DNA of 39,450 bases from Candidatus Dormiibacterota bacterium (GCA_027306595.1 DAHUZI010000126.1:1-39450); one strand, 5' to 3'. Positions 27,202 to 36,495 are shown, counted from the first letter of the stretch. Numbers and translations: made by a program. The notes: generated by a model from the sequence alone, not told the origin.

Positions 27202-28404
27202 CTAGAGGGCGCGATCGGCCTGAATCCGGTAGACGACCCCCCGGCCCCAGTCAAGTACGAGGAGCGCCCCCCTCGGATCCACCACCACCGCGATCGGGTG
27301 GGAGAGCCCCTGGGCGAAAACGCTGACGTCCGAGATCGGCGCGGTCCCGTCGCGTCCAAGCACGACGCGCACGACCCGACGCCCCGGACCGGCGGTGGAG
27401 TGGGCCAGGCCCCACTCCGCCACAAACAGGTTGCCCCGATAGCCGGGCGGGAAGCTGCGCCCGGCGTAGAAGGTCATCCCCGCGGCCCCGGCGTGGGGAC
27501 CGAGATAGGCCGCTGGGGCGGTGACCCCGCGGCAGCCCCCCTGCATGACGAGCAGCCGGGCATCGGGCCAGCACCGTGGCCAGCCGTACCACCCCCCCTG
27601 GAGCACGCGAACCACCATGTCGGCGGGCTCCGGATCCGTCGCCGAGCCCATGTTGAGCTGACCGTCGACGCTGGCGTAGAGCCGATCGGTGCTCGGCTGG
27701 ATCGCCAGGCCGGCTGCGTCCCCCAACCCGTTCGCGACGACGCCGAGGTCGCGACCGGACGGCAGGACGGACAGGATGGTGCCGGCGTACGGGCTCGGCT
27801 CGCGGCAGGCGTTGCAGGTCGAGCCGCTGCCCAGGTAGAGGCGCCCGCCCCGGCCTGGCAGGATGGCGTTCTGCTGGTGCAGGCCATGGGGCAGGCCCGA
27901 GAGGATCACCCGACGCCGACCGGCCCGCCCGCCGATCAGCTGGACCCCGTCGACCTGCCCCGTCGCCGACACGTAGAGGGTGTGGCCCACCCAGGTGAGC
28001 CCCCGCGGATCGGCGAACCCCGTGGCAAACGGTCGGGGTCGGTCGCTGCCGGGGGGGACCACGACCACGGCACCGGAGGCCTCGGCGACGTACAGCGCCT
28101 CGCCGGGTCCGAACGCCATCGCGGTGGGGTGCACAAGCCCGCGACCGTACACCTGGGCCTGGAATCCCGGAGGCACCTGGACGTCCCGGGCGGGAGGGAA
28201 GGGAAGGGCCGCCCCGGCGGGGGAGACCAGGGTCGTCCGCCTGGGGGGCGGCCCGAGGCCGCGCCCCTGGTTGGTCGGCGCAGCGGCGCACCCGGTCACC
28301 ACGAGGGCCAGCGCCCCCCAAGCCAGCACGCGCGGCCGGGTCCGCCCCGCCCGCGGCACGGGGACGGGACGCCGCCGCAGCCGCAGCCCCATCAGCCGGT
28401 GCAA
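27202..28404 (-). CDS. Sorbosone/glucose dehydrogenase-like beta-propeller lipoprotein
   Basis: Lipobox LALVVTGCAA; VPPGFQAQVYGRGLVHPTAMAFGPGEALYVAEASG...GLTWVGHTLYVSATGQVDGV...LPHGLHQQNAILPGRGGRLYLGSGSTCNAC...AGMTFYAGRSFPPGYRGNLFVAEWG...GLSHPIAVVVDPRGALLVLDWG. Confidence 0.85.
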   Translation of the reverse strand: MHRLMGLRLRRRPVPVPRAGRTRPRVLAWGALALVVTGCAAAPTNQGRGLGPPPRRTTLVSPAGAALPFPPARDVQVPPGFQAQVYGRGLVHPTAMAFGPGEALYVAEASGAVVVVPPGSDRPRPFATGFADPRGLTWVGHTLYVSATGQVDGVQLIGGRAGRRRVILSGLPHGLHQQNAILPGRGGRLYLGSGSTCNACREPSPYAGTILSVLPSGRDLGVVANGLGDAAGLAIQPSTDRLYASVDGQLNMGSATDPEPADMVVRVLQGGWYGWPRCWPDARLLVMQGGCRGVTAPAAYLGPHAGAAGMTFYAGRSFPPGYRGNLFVAEWGLAHSTAGPGRRVVRVVLGRDGTAPISDVSVFAQGLSHPIAVVVDPRGALLVLDWGRGVVYRIQADRAL

Positions 28405-28489
28405 CGCGAGGGGCCGGGAACGGTTACGACCCCGGCTCCCGGGCGGCCCGCGCTACCGTGGGCGGGGCAACGGTCGAGGGAGGGGGGAG

Positions 28490-30190
28490 ATGGAGCCGGT
28501 GGCGGTCGCGGTGACAGACCTCGACGGCACCGTCCACCGGGCGAGGTGGCGCGGCGGCCCCGAGCAGCGCTGCGGCCCGTGGACGGTGCTGGCCCGGATC
28601 AGCGCCGACGTCAACGGCGGTCGGCTCGAGTGGGGGCTCGTGGCGGCCCGACCCCGGCGCGCCGAACGGGTCTCGGTCCGTCTCGCGGGTCACCAGCTCG
28701 GCGCTCGAACCGTGCACCGGGAGGGTTGGCAGTCCTGGTCGCCGACCGGCCCCCGGCTCGAGCGGCGCCCGGCGCGCTGCCCGGCCTGGGCGGCCCGCTC
28801 GATCGACGGGGGCGCAGCCCGGCCGCGGGGATGGTCGGAGTCGGTGGCGGTGGTCGGCGGCCCGGACGGGGCGGTAGCGGTCGGCTTCCTCTCGGCCGCG
28901 CGGGCCTTCGGGCGGATCGGCCCCGCCTCCCCAGCGGGCTGGGGCCTCGCGTGCCGGGCGGAGCTGGACGGGATCGCCGTCGGGCCGTCCCCGCGTCCGC
29001 TGGACGCGCTCGGCTGGACGAGGGGCGAAACTGTCGGGGCAGCCCTTGCCGCCTACGCCGACGCCGTCGCGCGCGAGGCAGGGGCCCGCGCGCAGGCGCC
29101 CGCGGTCACCGGGTGGTGCTCCTGGTACGCGCACGGCCCCGACGTCACGGCCGGGCTCATCCGGCGGACGGTGGGGGTCCTTCAGGACTGGCGCGACTGC
29201 CTGCGGATCCTCCAGCTCGACGACGGGATCCAGGCCGCCGTGGGCGACTGGCTGGAGACCGGCGCGCAGGTCGGCGCCCCACTACCAGCCCTGCTGGAGC
29301 TGATCCGGGCCGGGGGATTCACCCCGGGGCTCTGGCTCGCGCCCTTCGCGGCCGCCAGACACTCCCGGCTCGCGCGCGAGCACCCGACCTGGCTGCTGCG
29401 GGGGCGAACCGGTGCCCCGGCGGTCTGCATGCCCTGGATGGATGACGCGGCCGCGCTCGACCTGTCCCAGCCGGCCGCCGTGGAGCACGTTCGCCTGACC
29501 GCGGCGCGGCTGCGAACGCTGGGGGCAGGCTACGTCAAGGCCGACTTCTGCTTCGCGGGCGCGGTGGCGGGGCGTCGCAACCCCGCCTGGACCCGGGCGG
29601 CGGCCCTGCGAGCTGGCCTCGAGGCCCTCCGCGCCGGACTGGGCCACGACGTCCACCTGGCGGTCTGCGGCTGCCCCTGGCTGACGGCAGTCGGGGTGGC
29701 CGACAGCTGCCGGGTGGCCGCCGACGTCGATCGCCGCTGGCGACCGCGGGGCGACCGGACCGTCCCCGTCCCGCAAGGAGGCTCGGCCCCCGCGGCGCGA
29801 AACGCCGTCGTCGGGAGCCTCCGCCGGGCGTGGATGCACCGTCGGCTGTGGGCGAACGACCCCGACTGCTGGCTGCGGGCCGGGCTCCCGGCCCCGGTCC
29901 GCGACACCCTCGGCGAGGTGGCGGCAACCGCCGGCGCGGTCCTCATGCTCTCCGACCCGGCGGAGCGGCTTGCCGACGCGGATCACGAGGCCACCCTGGG
30001 GACGCTGGCGCGCCTGGCCCGGTTGGACGGCCCCCTCGTCCCTGCGTGGGGGACGGCGGGGGGCCACCTGCGCTTCCAGCGCACCGGAGGGGGCGGGGCG
30101 TTGGCGCTGACGGTCGATCTCCGAAGGGGCGGCTCGCGGGTCGAGGGTGCCCAGGGCCAGGCCGGGCCGCCGGGCGGTGGGCGCGGCTGA
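28490..30190 (+). CDS. GH36-like alpha-galactosidase (clan GH-D)
   Basis: GWQSWSPTG, TGWCSWYAHGPDVTAG, LRILQLDDGIQAAVGDW, GFTPGLWLAPFAAARHSRLAREHPTWLLR, YVKADFCFAGA (nucleophile KxD), VGVADSCRVAADVDRRW (acid/base region). gaggga RBS before ATG 28490. Confidence 0.88.
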   Translation: MEPVAVAVTDLDGTVHRARWRGGPEQRCGPWTVLARISADVNGGRLEWGLVAARPRRAERVSVRLAGHQLGARTVHREGWQSWSPTGPRLERRPARCPAWAARSIDGGAARPRGWSESVAVVGGPDGAVAVGFLSAARAFGRIGPASPAGWGLACRAELDGIAVGPSPRPLDALGWTRGETVGAALAAYADAVAREAGARAQAPAVTGWCSWYAHGPDVTAGLIRRTVGVLQDWRDCLRILQLDDGIQAAVGDWLETGAQVGAPLPALLELIRAGGFTPGLWLAPFAAARHSRLAREHPTWLLRGRTGAPAVCMPWMDDAAALDLSQPAAVEHVRLTAARLRTLGAGYVKADFCFAGAVAGRRNPAWTRAAALRAGLEALRAGLGHDVHLAVCGCPWLTAVGVADSCRVAADVDRRWRPRGDRTVPVPQGGSAPAARNAVVGSLRRAWMHRRLWANDPDCWLRAGLPAPVRDTLGEVAATAGAVLMLSDPAERLADADHEATLGTLARLARLDGPLVPAWGTAGGHLRFQRTGGGGALALTVDLRRGGSRVEGAQGQAGPPGGGRG

Positions 30191-30266
30191 AGGGTCCGAC
30201 GCCCGCGAAGGGGCTGCGACGGGATCGTTTTGGCCGGGGGGCGGGGGGGAGACTACCCTGTCCAGC

Positions 30267-30785
30267 GTGGACTACGCCGCTTGGCCCACGGCGTTCCGTG
30301 GGCTCCTCCAGGAGGGGGAGGTGGTGGTCGCGGCCGCCGCCGTTCGGATCACCGGCACCGCCTCGAACTCGCTGGCCTGGGGCCGGCCGGCGGGCGGGCC
30401 GGCCCGCGGAATCGTCGACCCCTGCGAGCGGGATGCCCGCGAGGGCACCGCCGGCACCCTGGCCGCAGCGTACCCGAGCTGCCGGGGACTCCCGGGGACC
30501 TGGCTCCTGGCGGTGACGAACCAGCGACTCGCCGTCTGGTACCCGAGCGTCGGCCCCCGCAAGGAGCTGGTCTGGTCAGTCCCCGCCAGCGCCCTCGCCG
30601 ATGCGTCGCTGGCCGGGCGCCATCACCTCCTGGTGACCACCATCCGCCTTCGCTTCACCGACGGCTCGTCGATCCGCCTGAACTGCCTGGGCCACCGCGA
30701 GTTCCTCATGCGACTGGCCGCGCACCGGGCCACCATCGGGACCTCGAGCCCGACGGCCTCCGGGCCCCACGCCGCCGCCGGCTGA
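30267..30785 (+). CDS. Conserved hypothetical protein, PH-like fold suspected
   Basis: VDYAAWPTAFRGLLQEGEVVVAAAAVRITGT...GTWLLAVTNQRLAVWYPSVGPRKELVWSVPASALADASLAGRHHLLVTTIRLRFTDGSSIRLNCLGHREFLMRLA resembles bacterial PH-like 'LAVTNQRLAVW' proteins. Confidence 0.6.
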   Translation: MDYAAWPTAFRGLLQEGEVVVAAAAVRITGTASNSLAWGRPAGGPARGIVDPCERDAREGTAGTLAAAYPSCRGLPGTWLLAVTNQRLAVWYPSVGPRKELVWSVPASALADASLAGRHHLLVTTIRLRFTDGSSIRLNCLGHREFLMRLAAHRATIGTSSPTASGPHAAAG

Positions 30786-30849
30786 CCGCCAGCAGGCCCG
30801 GCGCCCGTGGCCCCGGCAGACCCTTCAGTCGGTCGGCGCTGCCGTACCA

Positions 30850-31045
30850 TGGGCGGCACAACTGAAGAAGAGCCGCCCGGGCAAATGGGAATCCGGTGCA
30901 GGGCCGCCGCGAACGCCGCGACCCGATTCCGGAGCTGTCGCGCAACTGTGAGCGGGGAGCTCGGACCGAGCGCCACTGGGACCGTGGTCCCGGGAAGGCG
31001 GTCCGCCAGCTGAGAGCCGCAAGCCAGGAGACCGGCCCGGGCGGT
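30850..31045 (+). ncRNA. Cobalamin (B12) riboswitch
   Basis: Core elements in correct order: gcaaatGGGAATCCGGTGcagg, CGATTCCGGAGCTGTCGCGCAACTGTGA, GCCACTGGGACCGTGGTCCCGGGAAGGCG, and B12 box cAAGCCAGGAGACCGGCC (31020-31037). Confidence 0.96.
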
Positions 31046-31122
31046 CCGCTGCACCCCCGCGCGCAACGGGTGGGTCGGGCCTCCGGTGGCGGACCGCCCT
31101 CGGCGCGGGGACCACCGGGAGG
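31039..31122 (+). promoter_or_regulatory. Putative riboswitch expression platform with SD-sequestering helix
   Basis: GGGCGGTCCGC (31039-31049) pairs perfectly with GCGGACCGCCC (31089-31099); CCTCCGGTGG (31080-31089) pairs with CCACCGGGAGG (31112-31122), which contains the SD before ATG 31130. Confidence 0.6.
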
Positions 31123-31129
31123 ACCCGTC

Positions 31130-31621
31130 ATGCGCCCGAAGCTTGGTGCCAGCGCGACTCTGGCTCCCCTCGCCCTCGCCGCGGCGGCTGGACTCGCCGG
31201 CTGCGGTGGCCCCGCCCCCGGCCCCCACCGAGCCGCCAGCTGTGCCGCGGCCACGGCGGCTCACGTCACGGTTGTGGTCGAGCCCACGCGCCGGGTCGTG
31301 CTCACTCGCTGCGTCGCCATCCCCTCAGGAGGGCTGGGAGCGGTGGCCGTGATGCGCCGGAGCGGGGTCGAGATGGCGCTGCAGCACTACAGCTTCGGCG
31401 ACGCCGTCTGCCAGGTCGATCGTGTCCCCGCCGCGTACTCCCAGTGCCTGGCCTCGGGCCAGCCCTACTGGGCCCTCTTCGTCGCGCCCGCCCACGGGCG
31501 CTTCGCGCCGGCCGCCACCGGCATCTCCGGGATCCACGTCAAGGCCGGGGAGGTGCTCGGCTGGCACTACGTTCCGGCCCGGGGGCCGGCGACCGCGCCG
31601 CCGCTCCCCCGCGGCCGGTGA
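31130..31621 (+). CDS. DUF4430/transcobalamin-like lipoprotein
   Basis: Lipobox LAAAAGLAGCGG; HVTVVVEPTRRVVLTRCVAI...ALQHYSFGDAVCQVDRVPAAYSQCLASGQPYWALFVAPAHGRFAPAATGISGIHVKAGEVLGWHYVP, DUF4430-style 'C.I.G.p...C....YWal......~w.y...G......GdvlgWrY'. Confidence 0.75.
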   Translation: MRPKLGASATLAPLALAAAAGLAGCGGPAPGPHRAASCAAATAAHVTVVVEPTRRVVLTRCVAIPSGGLGAVAVMRRSGVEMALQHYSFGDAVCQVDRVPAAYSQCLASGQPYWALFVAPAHGRFAPAATGISGIHVKAGEVLGWHYVPARGPATAPPLPRGR

Positions 31622-32454
31622 CGGGGCGCGCGGCGCCCGACGCCCGAGCGCTGGCCCTGTGGGTGGCGGCGGTGGTCACCATCGCCCTGGCCAGCGACGA
31701 CCCCGCCGCCCGCGCCGTCTGCCTCGCCTCCGCGCTCCTGCTCCTCCTCCGCCGTCGCCGCGGCGACGCCCGGCTGCGCCCGCTGTTCACGCTGGTGGCG
31801 GTCGCGGCCGTTGCCAGCGTCGTCCTGAACACCCTCCTCAGCCACACCGGCGCCACCGTCCTGATCGGGATTCCCGGCTGGCTCCCGGGCGTCGGCGGGC
31901 CCCTCACCCTCGAAGCCGTCCTCTTCGGAGTCGACATCGCACTCGGGCTGGCCGCCTGCTGCATGGCGGCGGCGACCCTGGCTCAGCTCACGGAGCCGGA
32001 GGCGCTGGCCGGGGCGCTCCCCGGACCGCTGCGCCAGACGGGGGCCGCCCTCGGCGCGGCGCTCACCCTCGCGCCCCGGCTGGCGGCTGGGGTTCGGACC
32101 GTGCGGGAGGCGCAGGCGATGCGGGGCTGGCGCCCCCGGGGGGTGCGGTCGTGGGCGGCGGTGGTGGTGCCGGCGGTCCTGACCGCCGTCGAGGGCTCCC
32201 TCCAGCTGGCCGAGGCGATGGAGGCCCGAGGGTACGGACCGGGGCGGCGCACCCGCTACCGCCCGAGTCGGACCGGGCCAGCCGACGCCCTCCTCGGGGG
32301 CACCGGCGTGCTGGCGATCGGCCTCTTCGTCGCCGCCGTGATCGGCGGCGGCGCGCCCACCTGGTATCCCTACCCGGTCCCGACCGTCCCCCACGCCTCC
32401 CCGCTCGCGTACGCCGCGTGCGCCCTCCTGCTGCTCCCGGCCCTGATCGGATGA
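31618..32454 (+). CDS. ECF transporter transmembrane (T) component, CbiQ/EcfT family
   Basis: GTG start 31618 overlapping the upstream stop; polytopic; ...LTLAPRLAAGVRTVREAQAMRGWRPRGVRSWAAVVVPAVLTAVEGSLQLAEAMEARGYGPGRRTRY, with the two EcfT coupling motifs (A-R-G type: AQAMRG, AMEARGYG). Confidence 0.92.
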   Translation: MTGRAAPDARALALWVAAVVTIALASDDPAARAVCLASALLLLLRRRRGDARLRPLFTLVAVAAVASVVLNTLLSHTGATVLIGIPGWLPGVGGPLTLEAVLFGVDIALGLAACCMAAATLAQLTEPEALAGALPGPLRQTGAALGAALTLAPRLAAGVRTVREAQAMRGWRPRGVRSWAAVVVPAVLTAVEGSLQLAEAMEARGYGPGRRTRYRPSRTGPADALLGGTGVLAIGLFVAAVIGGGAPTWYPYPVPTVPHASPLAYAACALLLLPALIG

Positions 32455-33797
32455 CCGCCCCCGACTTCGCCGCCAGCCTGGAGCGGTTCAGCTACTGGTA
32501 CCCCGGCGGCGCCCGTGCCGCCCTCGAGGAGGTGAGCCTCGCGATCGGGGGCGGGACAATGGTCATCCGGGGCGACTCCGGCTCGGGCAAGTCCACGCTC
32601 CTGCGCACCCTCAACGGACTTGTTCCCCACTTCCATGGCGGCCGAGCCCGCGGCCGGATCACCGTTGACGGCCGCGACGCCCTCCGCACCCCGACCCGGG
32701 TGCTGGCGGGGGCGGTCGGGATGGTGTTTCAGGAGCCGGAGTCGCAGGTCGTGCTCCCCGGGGTCGCGGCCGACATCGCCTTCGGGCTCGAGAACCGGGG
32801 CCTCCCGTCCGCCACCATCGGCGCCCGGGTGGAGAGGGCGCTCGACGCCCTCGGCATCGCCCACCTGCGGGACCGGCGGGTGGCGACCCTCTCCGGCGGG
32901 GAACGGCAGCGGGTCGCCCTCGCCGGCGTCCTGGCGCTGGAGCCGAGGGCGGTGGTCCTCGACGAGCCGACCGCGCAGCTCGACGCCACCGGCGCCGGGG
33001 CGCTGGCGGCAGCGCTCCGGGCGTGCTGCGCGCGGGGGACGGCGGTGATCGTCGCGGAGCATCGGCCGGAGCGGCTCGGGCTGCGCGACGCCGCGACGGT
33101 CTGGCTCGCCGAGGGGCGGACGGGCCCGGCCGCGGCCCCCGCTTCCGGCGCCGGCCGAGGGCGTGGCGAGGGGCGGGCGGGCGGCGGGGCGATGCGGTTC
33201 GCCACCGAGGGCCTGGCGGTCGGGCACGATCGGGTCATCCTCGAGACCGGCCCCCTGGCGGCGTGCGGCGGGGAGATCGTCTGCTGCACCGGGCCCAATG
33301 GCAGCGGCAAGACCAGCCTGCTGCGGACGATCGCCGGCCTCCTCCCGCCCCAGGCCGGCACGGTGTGCCGCGCCCCCGGGCGCACCGCCTACCTGCCCCA
33401 GGACCCAGGGGCTCTGCTCCACCTGCCCACGGTCCGGGCCGAGCTGCTCCAGACCCAGCGCTGGCTCGGACGTGCGATCCCCGTCGAGCCGCTGCTCGAC
33501 GAGCTCGGCCTCGCCGAGCTGGCCGATCGCGACCCGCGCGACCTCAGCGTCGGCGAGCGCCAGCGGACCGCCCTGGCCGCCGTGCTCGCCGGCGATCCGG
33601 AGCTGGTCCTCCTCGACGAGCCCACGCGAGGAATGGACGGCCGAGCCCGGCTCGCGCTCGGCCGAGTGCTCCAGCGCCTCGCCGCCGCCGGGGTCGGGGT
33701 CGTGGTCGCGACCCACGACCCCGGGCTGATCGACGGGCTGGCGAACCGGTGGATCCGGCTCGGGGACGGGCGGGCCGAGGTGGCGGGGACGCCATGA
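32451..33797 (+). CDS. ECF transporter ATPase, fused EcfA-EcfA' (two ABC domains)
   Basis: Domain 1: GDSGSGKSTLLRTLNGLVPHFHGG, FQEPESQVV, LSGGERQRVALAG, AVVLDEPTAQLD. Domain 2: GPNGSGKTSLLRTIAGLLPP, YLPQDPGALL, LSVGERQRTALAAVL, LVLLDEPTRGMD. ATGA overlap with T component. Confidence 0.96.
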   Translation: MTAPDFAASLERFSYWYPGGARAALEEVSLAIGGGTMVIRGDSGSGKSTLLRTLNGLVPHFHGGRARGRITVDGRDALRTPTRVLAGAVGMVFQEPESQVVLPGVAADIAFGLENRGLPSATIGARVERALDALGIAHLRDRRVATLSGGERQRVALAGVLALEPRAVVLDEPTAQLDATGAGALAAALRACCARGTAVIVAEHRPERLGLRDAATVWLAEGRTGPAAAPASGAGRGRGEGRAGGGAMRFATEGLAVGHDRVILETGPLAACGGEIVCCTGPNGSGKTSLLRTIAGLLPPQAGTVCRAPGRTAYLPQDPGALLHLPTVRAELLQTQRWLGRAIPVEPLLDELGLAELADRDPRDLSVGERQRTALAAVLAGDPELVLLDEPTRGMDGRARLALGRVLQRLAAAGVGVVVATHDPGLIDGLANRWIRLGDGRAEVAGTP

Positions 33798-34582
33798 CCC
33801 TGGCGCTGACCTCGGTGGCGGGGCTGGCCCTGTTCCTGTGGCCGTTCACCGGTCTCGGGCTCCCCTCGGAGACCCCCGCCCTGGCGGTTGCCGGCGGTGC
33901 GATCCTCGCCCTGCTCCTCGTGGAGGCGGCCCAGCGGCGGCTGGACAGCCGTCGGCTGGCCCTTCTCGTGTCGATCAGCACCATCGACGCCGGGCTCCGG
34001 GCCGCCCTGGTCACCGGCATCGGCGGCTTCAGCCCCACCTTCCTCGGCGTCCTGTGCGGCGGCTACGCGCTGGGCCCGAGCTTCGGCTTCGCCTGCGGCG
34101 GCCTGTCGCTGCTCGTCTCGGCGGTCGTGACCGGCGGGGTCGGACCCTGGCTCCCATACCAGATGCTGGCCGCCGGCTGGGTCGGGGCCGCGGCCGGCTT
34201 GGCCGGCCGGTCCCGCCGGCGGGCACGGCCAGGCCGGGCCGACCTCGTGATCCTCGCCGCCGTCGGGGCGGTGTGCGGCCTGGGATTCGGGGTTCTCATG
34301 GACGTGTGGAATTGGACCTTCTTCCGCGCCGCGCCGCAGCTGGGCTGGAGCCCCGGCCTGGCCCCGGCGACCGCGGCGCTCCACTTTCTCCGCTACTATC
34401 TGGCGACCTCGCTCGCCTACGACAGCCTGCGGGCCGCGGGCAACATCCTGATGGTGGCGGCCGTCGGGCTGCCGGTCCTGGTCGGGCTGCGCCGGGTCGC
34501 GGCCCGCTTCAGCGTGACCCTGGAGGCGGGCACCGCGACAGCGGGCGCGGCGGGATCGAGCGGGAGCCGTCCCGAAGGTTGA
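33794..34582 (+). CDS. ECF transporter substrate-binding (S) component, probably cobalamin-specific by context
   Basis: ATGA overlap with ATPase gene; polytopic: ISTIDAGLRAALVTGIGGFSPTFLGVLCGGYALGPSFGFACGGLSLLVSAVVTGGVGPWLPYQMLAAGWVGAAAGLAG...GLGFGVLMDVWNWTFF, ECF S-component style. Confidence 0.88.
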   Translation: MTLALTSVAGLALFLWPFTGLGLPSETPALAVAGGAILALLLVEAAQRRLDSRRLALLVSISTIDAGLRAALVTGIGGFSPTFLGVLCGGYALGPSFGFACGGLSLLVSAVVTGGVGPWLPYQMLAAGWVGAAAGLAGRSRRRARPGRADLVILAAVGAVCGLGFGVLMDVWNWTFFRAAPQLGWSPGLAPATAALHFLRYYLATSLAYDSLRAAGNILMVAAVGLPVLVGLRRVAARFSVTLEAGTATAGAAGSSGSRPEG

Positions 34583-34845
34583 GGCGGGGGCGCGCCAAGG
34601 CTCGGCCGGGGCCACACCGCCACGGTCCCCGGCGCCATCGTCCTGGGCATGGCGACGGGTCTGCCTTCGCTCCCACGGGCCGGTGTACGGCCCCCCCGGC
34701 CGGCGGGTTCGCGGGCCGCGTGGCGACGCGGTGCCCCCGCTGCGAGGGGGCGATGGTCCCCGGGCACGCCCACTACCGCCGTCCTCGCCGCGGGACCCGC
34801 GACGCCTGCTCGATGTGACCGGGCGTCCGCGTCCCGCCGACCGGG

Positions 34846-36495
34846 TCAGCCGAGCGCGGTTGCCAGATCCGCGTCCGGCGGGTGGACGACCCGGCCACCC
34901 AGGACGGTGAGGACGACCGTCGGCTCGGTGCTCGGGCCCGGTCGGGCCGCCAGGGGATCGCGGTCGAGCACGACCAGGTCGGCCAGCTTGCCCGGGGCGA
35001 TCGAGCCGAGCCGGTCCTCGCGGCGCAGGGCCCGGGCGGCCTCGAGCGTGTGGGCGTGGAGCGCCTCAGCCGGGGTGAGCGCCTGGTCCGCACCGATCGG
35101 ACGGCCGCCCCGCGTGCGACGCCGGATCGCGTGGGCGATGGTCTCGAGCGGGCGGTACGAGGCGACGTCGGAGTCGCTGCTGAGGACCACCCGCACCCCG
35201 GCCTGCAGCTCGTCTCGGAGCGGGATCAGGCGATCGGCGCGAGCGCCCAGCCGCCCGTGAAAGGCGTCACCCGAGTCGTGGAGGTACGTCGGCTGGTTCA
35301 CGGTCGTGAGGCCGAGGCGCGCCATCCGCTCGATCTGGTCCGGTCGCGGCCCCCCCGCATGCTCCAGGCGGTGGCGGGGGTCGGGGCGGGGGTCTGCGAC
35401 CATCGCCGTCTCGATGGCGTCGAGGACCAGGTCGATCGCCCGATCGCCCTGAGCGTGCACCCCGATCTGCCAGCCGAGCCGATGGGCGCGTCCGATCAGC
35501 GCCCGGAGCTCCTCGGGCTCCCAGTAGAGGACGCCCGGAAACTCCCCGGCGACCCCGTATGGGGCGGAGAAGGCCGCCGTGCCGCCGATGAGCGAGCCGT
35601 CGGCGTAAACCTTCAACGCCCCGATCCAGAGGATGTCGTCGCCGAACGGCCCGGCCAGGCCGAGGCGGGCGTAGCCCTCGAGCTGGTGGGAGAGGGGCAT
35701 GCAGGCGGTGCGGACGAGGAGGCGTCCCTGGCGGCGCGCCTCGCGATAGGCGGCCAGCTCGCGACGGGTCACCTGCGCGTCGCACACCGTGGTCAGGCCG
35801 ACGGCCAGGAAGGCGCGCCCCGCTCGCTCCACCGCGTCGACGAGCTCAGCCAGCGGCGCCGCGGTGTGGAAGTTCGGGCCGTGGCCCCCGATGTCGACCG
35901 CGACCGGCAGCACCAGACGCATGGCGGCGTCCTGGCACCACCCAGAGACCCGACCATCCGGATCCCGCGCGAATCGTCCGCCCTTGGGGTCGGGAGCGTG
36001 ATCGGGAACCCCTCGCCGCCGGAGCACAAACGAGTTCACGAGGACGGAGTGGCCGGAGACGTGGGAGACGGCGACCGGATGGCGCGCCGTCGCCCGGTCG
36101 AGGTCCCAGCGGGTTGGCGGCGTCGGGTCGGGAAAGCTGGCCGGATCGAAGCCAGAGGCGCGGATCCAGGCCCCGGGAGGGGTTTCCGCCGACGCCTCGG
36201 CGATCGCCGCCACCAGGGCCGCGGTCGAGCCGACGCCCGGTGCGCGCACGTCGAGCCCGGCCAGGGATTCGCCGGTCGCGAGGAAGTGGTTGTGGGCGTC
36301 GATCAGACCGGGGATGAGCGCGCAGCCGCCGAGATCGACCGTGGCCGCGCCGGGCACGGCCCGTTGGCAGGCGCCGCGGCTGCCGACGGCGACGATCCCG
36401 TCGCCACGGATCGCGACCGCCTCCGCCCGGACGGGGGCGGGCTCCATCGTGTGGATGACGCCGTTCGTGAAGATCCAGCCAGCGGGGTCCGTCAT
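34846..36495 (-). CDS. YtcJ-type amidohydrolase (amidohydrolase_3 family)
   Basis: WIFTNGVIHTMEPAPVRAEAVAIRGDGIVAVGS..., LIPGLIDAHNHFLATG, RASGFDPASFP, IGALKVYADGSLIGGTAAF, IGVHAQGDRAIDLVLDAIE, RHRLEHAGGPRPDQIERMARLGLTTVNQPTYL, LSSDSDVASYRPLETIAHA, GSIAPGKLADLVVLDRDPLA. Confidence 0.95.
   Translation of the reverse strand: MTDPAGWIFTNGVIHTMEPAPVRAEAVAIRGDGIVAVGSRGACQRAVPGAATVDLGGCALIPGLIDAHNHFLATGESLAGLDVRAPGVGSTAALVAAIAEASAETPPGAWIRASGFDPASFPDPTPPTRWDLDRATARHPVAVSHVSGHSVLVNSFVLRRRGVPDHAPDPKGGRFARDPDGRVSGWCQDAAMRLVLPVAVDIGGHGPNFHTAAPLAELVDAVERAGRAFLAVGLTTVCDAQVTRRELAAYREARRQGRLLVRTACMPLSHQLEGYARLGLAGPFGDDILWIGALKVYADGSLIGGTAAFSAPYGVAGEFPGVLYWEPEELRALIGRAHRLGWQIGVHAQGDRAIDLVLDAIETAMVADPRPDPRHRLEHAGGPRPDQIERMARLGLTTVNQPTYLHDSGDAFHGRLGARADRLIPLRDELQAGVRVVLSSDSDVASYRPLETIAHAIRRRTRGGRPIGADQALTPAEALHAHTLEAARALRREDRLGSIAPGKLADLVVLDRDPLAARPGPSTEPTVVLTVLGGRVVHPPDADLATALG

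Noticed and set aside
34720-34818. 32-codon ORF VATRCPRCEGAMVPGHAHYRRPRRGTRDACSM with a CPRC motif, possible small zinc-ribbon protein
   Set aside because: Only one CxxC pair, GTG start and no good SD; too short to support without conservation data.
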